DNA of 64,000 nt from the NCBI GenBank assembly GCA_046349395.1, contig JAXMCK010000007.1, positions 124,001-188,000 of the forward strand. The letters run 5' to 3'. A program made the position numbers and the translations under genes. Shown here in pieces: positions 35,041 through 43,549 of the stretch. A model generated the notes under the pieces. It searched no databases. It had not been told where the DNA came from and was given only the letters and a program-made list of their open reading frames with translations. The first letter of the stretch is position 1. Every line of letters starts with the position of its first letter. Source of the DNA: JAXMCK01 sp046349395. Lineage in GTDB: Bacteria > Pseudomonadota > Alphaproteobacteria > Geminicoccales > Geminicoccaceae.

Positions 35041-35988
35041 TTACCCGTGCGCCCCGATCTCCCTCCGCAACCCCTCCAGCCAAGTGATCCAGTCGTTGCG
35101 CTTCTTGTCGAGCTTGCCGGCAGCTTGGAGGGGGCGGAGGAGGGAAAGCGCGCGGTCGGTGGCGGCGAGCGCTTCGGCCTTCTTCTCGGGCGTGGTGGCG
35201 GCCAGCGTGCGGGCGAGGCCGGCGAGGTGGACGACGGGGGTGGTGCGTAAAGCGGGGTCGTCGGGGAAGGCGTCGGCCAGGGGCTCGCTGACGGAAAGGG
35301 CATGGCGCCAGGAGTCGAGGGCGGCCGGCAGATTGCGCGTCTTCTCCTGCATGCCGGCCAGACGCTCCCAGGCGACGGCGAGGTCGCGGCGGAGGCGGGG
35401 CTCGTCGGGGACCAGCGCGACGACGCGCTCAGCCGTGCGGCGGGCGCGGTCGTAGGCGCGGAGGGCACTCTCGGGGTCGCCCTGGCTGCGCAGCATGTCG
35501 CCCTGGTGCGTGAGGGACACGAACAGGTCTTGCTGGGTGACGGGACTGTCGGGCTCGGCGGCGGCGAACTTCTCGCGGATCTGGCGGCAGGCCTCGAAAT
35601 CCGTCGCGGCGGCGGCGAGGTCGCCGGTGGCGCGCTTCACCTGGCCCTGACGCTCGAGTGCGACGGCCAGATCGCGCTTCAGGAGCGCGTTGTCGGGGTT
35701 GGCGGCGACGAGGCGCTCGCGGATGGCACGCGCCTCGCCGAAGGCCGCGAGCGCTTCCCCGGGCTCGCCCCGCTGGGCCCGGATCTCGCCGATCTTCTCG
35801 TGGGCCACTGACGCGGCGCGGGCGATGTCGCCGTCCAGCGGGGTCGCCCGGGCGAGACGCTCGCGCAGGCGCACGGAGGCCGTATAGGCGGCGAGCGCGG
35901 CGTCGAGGTCGCCCTCCACCCGATGCAGGTCACCGGCACGCTCCTGGTCGTCGGCGGCGCGGAGCTGGTCTTCGGACGACGTCGTCAT
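35041..35988 (-). CDS. TPR-repeat protein
   Basis: 315 residues from ATG 35988 (MTTSSEDQLRAADDQERAGD), without signal or membrane helix. Helical TPR-like repeats of about 40-50 residues: GDLDAALAAYTASVRLRERL, GEPGEALAAFGEARAIRERL, GDLAAAATDFEACRQIREKF, GDPESALRAYDRARRTAERV, RNLPAALDSWRHALSVSEPL. The C-terminus has LRTTPVVHLAGLAR and LRPLQAAGKLDKKRNDWITW, both also in the neighbouring pseudogene, showing duplication. TPR arrays of this type mediate protein contacts; partner unknown. Confidence 0.78.
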   Translation of the reverse strand: MTTSSEDQLRAADDQERAGDLHRVEGDLDAALAAYTASVRLRERLARATPLDGDIARAASVAHEKIGEIRAQRGEPGEALAAFGEARAIRERLVAANPDNALLKRDLAVALERQGQVKRATGDLAAAATDFEACRQIREKFAAAEPDSPVTQQDLFVSLTHQGDMLRSQGDPESALRAYDRARRTAERVVALVPDEPRLRRDLAVAWERLAGMQEKTRNLPAALDSWRHALSVSEPLADAFPDDPALRTTPVVHLAGLARTLAATTPEKKAEALAATDRALSLLRPLQAAGKLDKKRNDWITWLEGLRREIGAHG

Positions 35989-36070
35989 GGTCAGGAACCT
36001 CGGGCCGTGGCGCGCGGGCACGATGCGGCGACGGGCGGGCGGCCGCAAGGTCGGGCCATGGCGTTCTCGT

Positions 36071-36487
36071 TCAGCTCACGCTCGGATCCAGGATCCTGCA
36101 GCCCAGCGGCTCGAACCCGCGACGGTCGAGTGTGACCACGGTCATGTCGTGGCGGATCGCGACGGCTGCGATCTGGCAGTCGAAGATGGGAGGAACCCGC
36201 CCGGCCTTTTCGCCCGCCGCAGCAAGGCTGGCCCAGATGCGCGCCGCGCGTGTGTCCAGCGGTAGTATGCGGTCGGCGAACAGCGGCAGGAAGTCGGCCT
36301 CGAACATCGCCACGAGCGCTCGGCGCTTGCGGCCCGCGAGCATGCGCTCGATGCCTCGGGCAATCTCGTAGACGACAGTCGAGGTGAGATAGAGCTGGGG
36401 CAGTAGCTGCCGCCGCAGCCAGCTGACTACCTCGCCTTCGGCTGGCTTCAGCAGGGCCGAAGCGACGCTGATGTCGAGGACATACAC
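36071..36487 (-). CDS. vapC: PIN-domain toxin VapC/FitB-like
   Basis: 138-residue PIN-domain ribonuclease. The acidic metal site is complete: D5 in VYVLDIS, E41 in VVYEIARG, D103 in PIFDCQIAA and D121 in TLDRRGF. FitB/VapC toxins cut tRNA or other RNAs. GTG 36487 starts one base after the antitoxin stop; an upstream GTG-like extension is not homologous. Confidence 0.88.
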   Translation of the reverse strand: MYVLDISVASALLKPAEGEVVSWLRRQLLPQLYLTSTVVYEIARGIERMLAGRKRRALVAMFEADFLPLFADRILPLDTRAARIWASLAAAGEKAGRVPPIFDCQIAAVAIRHDMTVVTLDRRGFEPLGCRILDPSVS

Positions 36488-36488
36488 C

Positions 36489-36725
36489 CTAGAAACTGGG
36501 CGGATCGCGCTCCGGACCCTCGCTCGGACGGACCGACAGATCGAGACCGAGCTCACCCATGCGGCGCAGGGTAGCCAAAAGATCGTCCACCGAACGCCTG
36601 TCGGCGAGAGCGTCCTGCAGGATTCGGCGATGCAGCTCCTCGGCCGACAGATTCTGCTCGGCCGCGCGAACCCGGAGCCTGCGCGCCGTCGCGTCGTCCA
36701 CCTTGCGCACCGTCAAGGTCGCCAC
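36489..36725 (-). CDS. vapB: Antitoxin VapB/FitA-like
   Basis: 78-residue ribbon-helix-helix antitoxin. ATLTVRKVDDATARRLRVRA is the FitA-type DNA-binding start; the C-terminal tail (LGLDLSVRPSEGPERDPPSF) would block the toxin active site. GTG start. Antitoxin-first order and the 1-base gap to vapC are as expected for a VapBC operon that represses itself. Confidence 0.85.
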   Translation of the reverse strand: MATLTVRKVDDATARRLRVRAAEQNLSAEELHRRILQDALADRRSVDDLLATLRRMGELGLDLSVRPSEGPERDPPSF

Positions 36726-36804
36726 GTGGTCTGTTCCCCACTCGAGACAACCGAAAGGTGGGGCTGCAGGGCTGTGCTGTCAATGACAGCACAGCCGCAC
36801 AAGC

Positions 36805-37737
36805 TCAGGGCAGGAGCGCGCCGTTCACGTGGGTGAGGACGGCGTAGAGGCTCGTTGTGCCGCAGATGTAGAGGCGGTTGCGCTTGAAGCCGCCGAAGGC
36901 GACGTTGCTGACGACTTCGGGGACGAGGATCTTGCCGAGCTTGCGGCCGTCGGGGGCGAAGCAGTGCACGCCGTCGGCGGCACTCGACCAGATGCGGCCG
37001 TCTGTGTCGACGCGGAAGCCGTCGAACAGTCCGGCGTCGCAGGTGCAGAACTCGCGGCTCTTCTTCAGCTTGTTCTTGTCGGTGACGTCGAAGGCGCGGA
37101 TGTGGCGCGGGACCGAGGGGTCATGCGAGGCGCCGGTGTCGGCGATGTAGAGGATCTTCTCGTCGGGGCTGAAGGCGAGGCCGTTCGGCTTCGCGAAATC
37201 GTCGCAGACGACCGTCAGGCTGCCGTCCTTGGGGTCGAAGCGGAAGACGTTGCAGCCGCCATATTCGAGCTCGCCCTTCCAGCCCTCGTGGTCGGTGAGG
37301 ATGCCGTAGGGCGGGTCGGTGAACCAGACGGTACCGTCGGACTTCACGACGACGTCGTTCGGCGAGTTGAGGCGCTTGCCCTCGAAGCGGTCGACCAGGA
37401 CCGTGATCCGGCCGTCATACTCGGTGCGGGTGACGCGGCGCGCACCGTGCTCGCAGGAGACGAGCCGGCCCTCGCGGTCGCGGGTGTTGCCGTTGGTGTT
37501 GTTGGCCGGCTGGCGGAAGACGGAGACGTTGCCACCATGGCCCGAGAGGTGGGGCACGAAGCGGAGCATCCGGTCGTTCGGAATGTCCGAGAACAGGAGG
37601 AAGTTGCCGTCGCGGAAGAAGACGGGGCCCTCGGCCCAGGCCGATCCGGTCCACAGCTTCACGACGCGGGCGTTGAGGCCGATGAGGTTCTTGAACTCCG
37701 GCTCGAGGATCAGATACTCGCCGATGGTCTCGCTCAT
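36805..37737 (-). CDS. SMP-30/gluconolactonase-family lactonase
   Basis: 310-residue six-bladed beta-propeller lactonase. Metal-site motifs: AEGPVFFRDGNFLLFSDIPN (Glu), NGNTRDREGRLVSCEHG, LNSPNDVVVKSDGTVWFTDP (Asn) and DGFRVDTDGRIWSS (Asp). Hydrolyses a sugar lactone, typically glucono-1,5-lactone, with a divalent metal. No signal peptide, so cytoplasmic. Stands alone. Confidence 0.9.
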   Translation of the reverse strand: MSETIGEYLILEPEFKNLIGLNARVVKLWTGSAWAEGPVFFRDGNFLLFSDIPNDRMLRFVPHLSGHGGNVSVFRQPANNTNGNTRDREGRLVSCEHGARRVTRTEYDGRITVLVDRFEGKRLNSPNDVVVKSDGTVWFTDPPYGILTDHEGWKGELEYGGCNVFRFDPKDGSLTVVCDDFAKPNGLAFSPDEKILYIADTGASHDPSVPRHIRAFDVTDKNKLKKSREFCTCDAGLFDGFRVDTDGRIWSSAADGVHCFAPDGRKLGKILVPEVVSNVAFGGFKRNRLYICGTTSLYAVLTHVNGALLP

Positions 37738-37903
37738 CGCGTGCCCCCTGGTTCGTTGTGGGGTCGATCAACCAGAGTGCCAGCGCGTAGGCAAGAGCGT
37801 CGGGGGCGCGGCCGTGACCGGCGCGCAGCTTGACTCGATGTGGTGCCGCAGCCGATCCTCCGTAGCCTGGGGCCAGAAATGGCCGTCGGCTCGGCAGACA
37901 TAG

Positions 37904-39469
37904 ATGAGCACGAGACTGCATAGGATCGTTCGGGCCTCGACCCCGACCACGGGCGACGACGTCCTGGTCGGCACGACCGGCAACGACAAGATCAACGCGC
38001 TGGCCGGCAACGATTCGGTCGACGGACTGGCCGGTGACGACCGGCTGATCGGCGGGCCCGGGAACGACACGCTGAACGGCAATGTCGGCTTCGACGTGGC
38101 CGACTATGCGGCCGCCACGGCCGGGATCTATGTCGACCTCGCCAACGGCTATGCCGAGGATGGGCAGGGCGGGACCGACACGCTGACGGGGATCGAGGAG
38201 ATCAACGGCAGCAAGTTCGCCGACGTCATCAGCCTCAGCGACGCGTCCGGCGAGTCCGCCTACGGCCACAAGGGCAACGACATCCTGCTGGGCCAGGGTG
38301 GTGACGACACGCTGCGGCCGGGCAGCGGCAACGACACGGTGGACGGCGGGGCCGGCAGCGACACCGTCTCCTACTTCTTCTTTGCGAGCCCGGCCGAGAT
38401 CGCGCAGACGCGCGGCATCAAGGTCGACCTCACGCTCGGCAAGGCGACCGACGCCTGGGGCAACACCGACCGGCTGATCGGGATCGAGAACGTCGAGGAC
38501 ACGACGCGCAACGACGTGATGATCGGCAACGCGCTGAAGAACACGTTCAAGATGCGCGGTGGCGGCAACGATTCGGTCAATGGCGGCGGCGGCGACGACC
38601 GGGTCGACTACAGCAAGCTCGGAACGGCGGTCGACGTCGACCTCGTCGCCGGCACAGCGAAGCACGGGGGCTCCACCGACACGCTCGTCAGCATCGAGCG
38701 GGTGAAGGGCACGGCGTTCGCGGACCACATTCTGGGCACCTCCACCGCCCAGGCGGAGAGCTTCGAAGGCGGCAAGGGCGCCGATACGATCGACGGCGGC
38801 GGCGGGACCGGGATCAACGAGGTCAACTATGCCAGTGCCGGCGGTGCGGTGACGGTCGACCTGCAGCTCGGGACGGCGCAGGACGGCGACGGCAGCACCG
38901 ACAAGCTCACCAACATCAACCAGGTGATCGGCAGCGCCTTCGGCGACACGCTGCTGGGCTCGGGCGGGGCCGAGTTCTTCTTCGGCGGCGCGGGGGCCGA
39001 CACGATCGACGGGCGCGGCGGCATCGACCGCCTCGACTACGGCTTCGAGGGCGGCAGCCGCGGGATCGTCGCCAATCTGGCCGCCGGCACGATCATCGAC
39101 ACGACGGGTGCCACCGACATCGTGTCCAACATCGAGCAGGTGAAGGGCACGGCACTTGCCGACCGGCTCCTCGGCAGTGCGCTCGCCGACCGCCTCGAGG
39201 GCGGCGACCGCAGTGATTTCCTGCAGGGCAATGGCGGCAACGATGTCCTGATCGGCGGCGATGGCGACATCGACACCGCCCGGTTCCTCGGCAAGTCGAC
39301 CGGCTACACGATCACCCTCTCAGGGACCGACGTGATCGTCACCGACACCGATCTCGGGAACGGCAACGACGGCACCGACACCTTACGCGGGATCGAGAAG
39401 CTGCAGTTCGACGACGTGACGCTCGATGCGCCGGCGGGGGCGGCCCTCGTCGCCGAGCATCTGTTCTGA
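37904..39469 (+). CDS. RTX-type calcium-binding repeat protein
   Basis: 521 residues made almost wholly of GGxGxDxL nonapeptides and longer blocks with the pattern VDYA...VDL..GTAxDGxGxTDxLxxIExVxGTxxxDxxxG. Examples: GTTGNDKINALAGNDSVDG, GGPGNDTLNG, GQGGDDTLRPGSGNDTVDGG. No signal peptide, consistent with type I secretion through a C-terminal signal; no T1SS genes are in the window. There is no enzyme domain. Binds calcium outside the cell; possible surface or biofilm role. Confidence 0.85.
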   Translation: MSTRLHRIVRASTPTTGDDVLVGTTGNDKINALAGNDSVDGLAGDDRLIGGPGNDTLNGNVGFDVADYAAATAGIYVDLANGYAEDGQGGTDTLTGIEEINGSKFADVISLSDASGESAYGHKGNDILLGQGGDDTLRPGSGNDTVDGGAGSDTVSYFFFASPAEIAQTRGIKVDLTLGKATDAWGNTDRLIGIENVEDTTRNDVMIGNALKNTFKMRGGGNDSVNGGGGDDRVDYSKLGTAVDVDLVAGTAKHGGSTDTLVSIERVKGTAFADHILGTSTAQAESFEGGKGADTIDGGGGTGINEVNYASAGGAVTVDLQLGTAQDGDGSTDKLTNINQVIGSAFGDTLLGSGGAEFFFGGAGADTIDGRGGIDRLDYGFEGGSRGIVANLAAGTIIDTTGATDIVSNIEQVKGTALADRLLGSALADRLEGGDRSDFLQGNGGNDVLIGGDGDIDTARFLGKSTGYTITLSGTDVIVTDTDLGNGNDGTDTLRGIEKLQFDDVTLDAPAGAALVAEHLF

Positions 39470-39473
39470 TCGT

Positions 39474-39728
39474 CTACTGCAACTCTTCGATGCGGGCACC
39501 CGTGTCGCCGGTGAAGATCACCCGGTAGCGGGCGTTCTTGCAGGTCAGCACCCAGGCCCGCTCGTCCGGGCGGCTGTCGGCATTGTCGGGCTTGGCCGAG
39601 ACGGGATCCTCGCACTTGCGGCCTTCCGCACGGACCTGATCCGCGACGTCGGAGGCCGCTGTTTCGGCCCACGCCATGGCAGGGGCGAGCAAGGGTAGGA
39701 CGCAGACGATCGCAGGCAGGGCGCGCAA
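39474..39728 (-). CDS. Small periplasmic protein, TTG start
   Basis: 84 residues. GGAG lies 7 bases before TTG 39728, and the product then begins with an ideal signal peptide (RALPAIVCVLPLLAPAMAWA-E). The mature 62 residues have two cysteines (RKCEDP, LTCKNA) likely in a disulfide, and end VIFTGDTGARIEEL, similar to PepSY-like or small secreted proteins. No known function. Four bases after the convergent RTX gene. Confidence 0.65.
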   Translation of the reverse strand: MRALPAIVCVLPLLAPAMAWAETAASDVADQVRAEGRKCEDPVSAKPDNADSRPDERAWVLTCKNARYRVIFTGDTGARIEELQ

Positions 39729-39819
39729 GGTTCGACTCCGTTTCGGGCCGGCTCTACGCTGCAGTGTAACGACAAGGGCGGCGGGCGTCTGCAACCCGCG
39801 CGTGAGAGCAGGCTGAGCG

Positions 39820-40914
39820 ATGGCACGCAGTGGCGACCGGGCCTGGGTGGCATCCGCGGTGGCGGCGATCGAGGCCGATTTCCAGCGCTCGGCCGACACC
39901 CACCTCCTGCGCCTCGTGCTGCCGGGTTTCCCGGGCATCCAGGTCTACCTGAAGGACGAGTCGACCCACCCGAGCGGCAGCCTGAAGCACCGGCTCGCGC
40001 GCTCGCTGTTCCTCTACGCGATCTGCAACGGGTGGATCCGCGAAGGCACCACCGTGATCGAGGCTTCCTCGGGCTCGACGGCGGTGTCCGAAGCGTATTT
40101 CGCCAAGCTGCTGGGGCTGCCGTTCGTGGCGGTCATGCCGGCTTCGACCAGCCCGACGAAGATCGCCGCCATCGAGCACGAGGGCGGGACCTGTCGGCTG
40201 GTCGAGGACCCTGCGCGGGTAGGTGCCGTATGCCGCGACCTCGCCGCGTCTAGCGGCGGGCACTTCATGGACCAGTTCACCTATGCGGAGCGGGCGACGG
40301 ACTGGCGGGGCAACAACAACATCGCGGAATCGATCTTCGGCCAGATGGCACGGGAGCCGCATCCGGTCCCGGCCTGGGTCGTGGTGGGAGCAGGCACAGG
40401 TGGGACGTCGGCGACCCTCGGCCGCTATGTCCGCTATCGCGCGCTGCCGACCCGGATCTGCGTCGCCGATCCGGAGGGTTCCGCCTACTTCGACGGCTTC
40501 GCGCAAGGGCGCCGGGATCCGCCCCCGGGCCGGGGCTCGATCATCGAGGGCATCGGCCGGCCGCAGGTGGAGCCTTCGTTCCTGCCGGAGGTCATCGACC
40601 GGGTGCTGCAGATCCCGGACGTCCACAGCCTGGCCGCACTCCAGGTGCTGGAGAGGCTGCTCGGGCGGCGTTGCGGCGGTTCGACGGGCACCAACTTCGT
40701 CGGCGTGCTGGAGGTCGCCCACGAGATGAAAGCGAAGGGCGAAGCCGGCTCGATCGTGACGCTGCTCTGCGATGGGGGCGAGCGCTACCGCCACAGCTAC
40801 TACGATCCTGCATGGCTGGCCGCCTCCGGCTTCGATCTGGAGGCGACGCGCGAGGCGCTCGCGCGTTCGGTGGCCGAGGGTGTGGCTCCACCATCGGTGC
40901 GGCAGGCACCCTGA
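39820..40914 (+). CDS. cds1: PLP-dependent cysteine desulfhydrase (Cds1-like)
   Basis: 364-residue fold-type II PLP enzyme. PLP lysine K56 in HPSGSLKHRL, SSGSTAVSEA for the cofactor, phosphate loop GAGTGGTSATLGRY and NNNIAESIFGQM. The Lys context and the TSATLGRYVRYR block are those of Cds1, which breaks L-cysteine into sulfide, ammonia and pyruvate, rather than of CysK. Separated by 85 bases from the downstream dehydrogenase gene. Confidence 0.8.
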   Translation: MARSGDRAWVASAVAAIEADFQRSADTHLLRLVLPGFPGIQVYLKDESTHPSGSLKHRLARSLFLYAICNGWIREGTTVIEASSGSTAVSEAYFAKLLGLPFVAVMPASTSPTKIAAIEHEGGTCRLVEDPARVGAVCRDLAASSGGHFMDQFTYAERATDWRGNNNIAESIFGQMAREPHPVPAWVVVGAGTGGTSATLGRYVRYRALPTRICVADPEGSAYFDGFAQGRRDPPPGRGSIIEGIGRPQVEPSFLPEVIDRVLQIPDVHSLAALQVLERLLGRRCGGSTGTNFVGVLEVAHEMKAKGEAGSIVTLLCDGGERYRHSYYDPAWLAASGFDLEATREALARSVAEGVAPPSVRQAP

Positions 40915-40999
40915 CCGACCGGGACGCCAGCACGCGTCCTTGCGGCAATGGCTTGCGGCGCTATGGTCCGCCGCGTTCTGCGGACGGGAGACACGGAAG

Positions 41000-42433
41000 A
41001 TGCTGCACAAGAACCTGATCGGCGGCGAGTGGGTGGAGGGTGCCGGCGTCACGCGCAACGTGAACCCGTCGAACCTCGACGACACGGTGGGCGAGTTCGC
41101 CCAGGCCGACCGGCAGCAGGCCGAGGACGCCATCGCCGCCGCGCGCATGGCCTTCCCCGGCTGGGCCGCGGTGACGCCGCAGGTGCGCGCCGACCTGCTC
41201 GACAAGGTCGGCAGCGAGATGCTGGCGCGCAAGGACGAACTCGGCCGCCTGCTGTCCCGCGAGGAGGGCAAGACCCTTCCCGAGGGCATCGGCGAGGTCA
41301 CCCGTGCCGGGCAGATCTTCAAGTGGTTCGCCGGCGAGGCGCTGCGCATCCCGGGCGAGGTGGTGCCCTCGATCCGCCCCGGCGTGACGGTCGAGATGAC
41401 CCGCGAGCCGGTCGGCGTGATCGGCATCATCACGCCCTGGAACTTCCCGAGCGCCATCCCGGCCTGGAAGATCGCGCCTGCCCTCGCCTACGGCAATTGC
41501 GTCGTCATGAAGCCCGCCGATCTCGTGCCGGGCTCGTCCTGGGCCATCGCCGACATCCTGGCGAAGGCGGGGGTACCGGCCGGCGTGTTCAACCTCGTCA
41601 TGGGCCGGGGCTCGGTCGTCGGCGAGGCCTTCCTTCAGTCCAAGGACATCGCCGCGATCAGCTTCACCGGCAGTGTCAGCACCGGCAAGCGCGTGGCGGC
41701 GGCCTGTGCCGAGAAGATGCGGCGGGTGCAGCTGGAGATGGGCGGCAAGAACCCGCTCGTGGTGCTCGACGACGCCGACCTCAAGACGGCCGTGAACTGC
41801 GCCGTTCAGGGGGCCTTCTACCAGACGGGGCAGCGCTGCACGGCGTCCTCGCGCCTGATCGTGACGAAGGGCATCCACGACAAGTTCGTCTCGGCGGTCG
41901 AGGCGGAGCTTCGCCACCTCGTGGTCGACGACGCGCTGAAGCAGGGGACCCAGATCGGCCCGGTCGTCGACGAGAGCCAGCTGGAGCAGGATCTCTCCTA
42001 CGTGCGCATCGGCCGCGAGGAGGGAGCCAAGCTTTCGGGCGGCGAGCGGATCGAGCGGGAGACGAAGGGCTTCTTCCTGCAGCCGGCGCTGTTCACCGAG
42101 ACGAACAATACGATGCGGATCAACCGCGAGGAGATCTTCGGCCCGGTCGCGAGCGTGATCCGGGTCGGTGACTACGAAGAGGCGCTGGCGACGGCGAACG
42201 ACACGGCGTTCGGCCTCAGTGCCGGCATCTGCACCGGCTCGCTGAAGCATGCGGCGCACTTCAAGCGGGCGAGCCAGGCCGGGATGGTGATGGTGAACCT
42301 GCCGACGGCGGGCGTGGACTATCACGTGCCGTTCGGCGGGCGGAAAGGCAGCTCGTTCGGCCCGCGCGAGCAGGGCCGCTACGCGGTCGAGTTCTACACG
42401 ACGGTGAAGACGGCCTACACGCTGCCCGTCTGA
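41000..42433 (+). CDS. Aldehyde dehydrogenase, alpha-ketoglutaric semialdehyde type
   Basis: 477-residue NAD(P)-dependent dehydrogenase. Cofactor-site TPWNFPSAIPAWKIAPAL, general-base Glu in LEMGGKNPLVV, nucleophile C280 in GQRCTASSRL, and FGPREQGRYAVEFYT at the end. PSNLDDTVGEFAQ and the FGGRKGSSFGPREQG tail are typical of 2,5-dioxovalerate (alpha-ketoglutaric semialdehyde) dehydrogenases from pentose or hydroxyproline routes. ATG 41000 chosen by homology; a longer open frame exists upstream. Confidence 0.85.
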   Translation: MLHKNLIGGEWVEGAGVTRNVNPSNLDDTVGEFAQADRQQAEDAIAAARMAFPGWAAVTPQVRADLLDKVGSEMLARKDELGRLLSREEGKTLPEGIGEVTRAGQIFKWFAGEALRIPGEVVPSIRPGVTVEMTREPVGVIGIITPWNFPSAIPAWKIAPALAYGNCVVMKPADLVPGSSWAIADILAKAGVPAGVFNLVMGRGSVVGEAFLQSKDIAAISFTGSVSTGKRVAAACAEKMRRVQLEMGGKNPLVVLDDADLKTAVNCAVQGAFYQTGQRCTASSRLIVTKGIHDKFVSAVEAELRHLVVDDALKQGTQIGPVVDESQLEQDLSYVRIGREEGAKLSGGERIERETKGFFLQPALFTETNNTMRINREEIFGPVASVIRVGDYEEALATANDTAFGLSAGICTGSLKHAAHFKRASQAGMVMVNLPTAGVDYHVPFGGRKGSSFGPREQGRYAVEFYTTVKTAYTLPV

Positions 42434-42458
42434 GCCTTCCGCAACGACGACAAGGGGA

Positions 42459-43358
42459 ATGCCCGTGCTCGCACGCCGGCTGCTGGTGAAGCTCGCCCTC
42501 TGCTCGCTCGCCGCCCGGCGTGCCGCCGCCGCCCAGGAGTTCACCTGGGAGCCGGACATTTCGCCGAGCGGTCCGGTGCTGGTGCTGGTCAGCCTCGGCC
42601 GCGAGGAGGCCTGGGTCTACCGCAACGGCATCGAGATCGGCCGGACCCGGGTCAGCACGGGCATCCCCGGTCATCCAACCCCGACCGGCGTGTTCACGAT
42701 CCTCAGCAAGTCGATCGATCACCACTCGTCGATCTACGACGAGGCTTCGATGCCCTACGCCGAGCGGCTGACCTGGGACGGCGTAGCCCTTCATGCCGGC
42801 ATCGTGCCGGGCTATCCGAGCTCACACGGTTGCGTGCATCTGCCGCTCGACTTCGCGAAAGACCTCTATGCAGTGACGGAGGTCGGGACGACGGTCGCCA
42901 TCTTCGCCGGAAATGCGGCGCCGGCCGAGGTCTACGATGCGGACCTGACGCTCGGCACGTCCGGGACAGCGACCGAGTGGCGGCTGCAGCCGGAGCTGTC
43001 GCCGAGCGGACCGGTCAGCCTGCTGCTGAGCGGCGCCGACCGCCGGCTCTATGTCTACCGGAACGGGGTCGAGATCGGCACCGCCGAGATCGGCCTGCGC
43101 GCCCCGGAGCAACCCGTGCCCACGCTCCTCTTCCATGCGCTGGAACCGGGGCCGGGCGGCGCGCCACGGTGGATGCGGGTGGAGGGCGAGGAGACGGGTG
43201 CGGGTTTTCTCGGCAGGATCGAGGTGCCGCCCGGATTCGCGCAACAACTCGATCCCCTGCTGACCGTCGGCACCAGCTTCTACGTCACGCCGGCACCGGC
43301 CGGACCCGAAACCCGGACGGGCCCCGGCTTCACGGTGGTGGCGACCCGCCCGGCGTGA
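42459..43358 (+). CDS. L,D-transpeptidase with degenerate second copy
   Basis: 299 residues with an N-terminal export signal (LLVKLALCSLAARRAAAA). The YkuD domain at about 28-160 has catalytic C125 in HAGIVPGYPSSHGCVHL and crosslinks peptidoglycan stem peptides. The C-terminal half (about 165-290) repeats the start of the same domain: SPSGPVLVLVSLGREEAWVY and SPSGPVSLLLSGADRRLYVY, then PTPTGVFTIL versus QPVPTLLFHAL, but lacks the SHGC motif. So one active and one dead copy. Confidence 0.88.
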   Translation: MPVLARRLLVKLALCSLAARRAAAAQEFTWEPDISPSGPVLVLVSLGREEAWVYRNGIEIGRTRVSTGIPGHPTPTGVFTILSKSIDHHSSIYDEASMPYAERLTWDGVALHAGIVPGYPSSHGCVHLPLDFAKDLYAVTEVGTTVAIFAGNAAPAEVYDADLTLGTSGTATEWRLQPELSPSGPVSLLLSGADRRLYVYRNGVEIGTAEIGLRAPEQPVPTLLFHALEPGPGGAPRWMRVEGEETGAGFLGRIEVPPGFAQQLDPLLTVGTSFYVTPAPAGPETRTGPGFTVVATRPA

Positions 43359-43434
43359 ACGGCCGCCAAATCGGATGGGGTGCGGCGAGGTGCGACACCC
43401 CTTCTGCATAGGCCGGTATTGCCCGACGTAGAAA

Positions 43435-43479
43435 ACGCTACGGGCCATATCAACTCATAGTTGCCCGCCATGATAGCGT
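43435..43479 (+). repeat. Structured element upstream of the triplicated-domain gene
   Basis: ACGCTA-CGGGC (43435-43445) pairs with GCCCG (43463-43467) and TAGCGT (43474-43479), leaving a 6-base bulge and a 17-base loop. It sits about 70 bases before the start of the next gene. Could be an mRNA leader structure. The same gap also holds GGGGTG/CACCCC near 43,376-43,401, a possible terminator of the L,D-transpeptidase gene. Confidence 0.4.
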
Positions 43480-43549
43480 CCCTGGCATCAGTAGCCTGGT
43501 GAGGGGGCGCCGACGAACGTCCCCCCGCCGCATGGGGGACGTCACGGCA

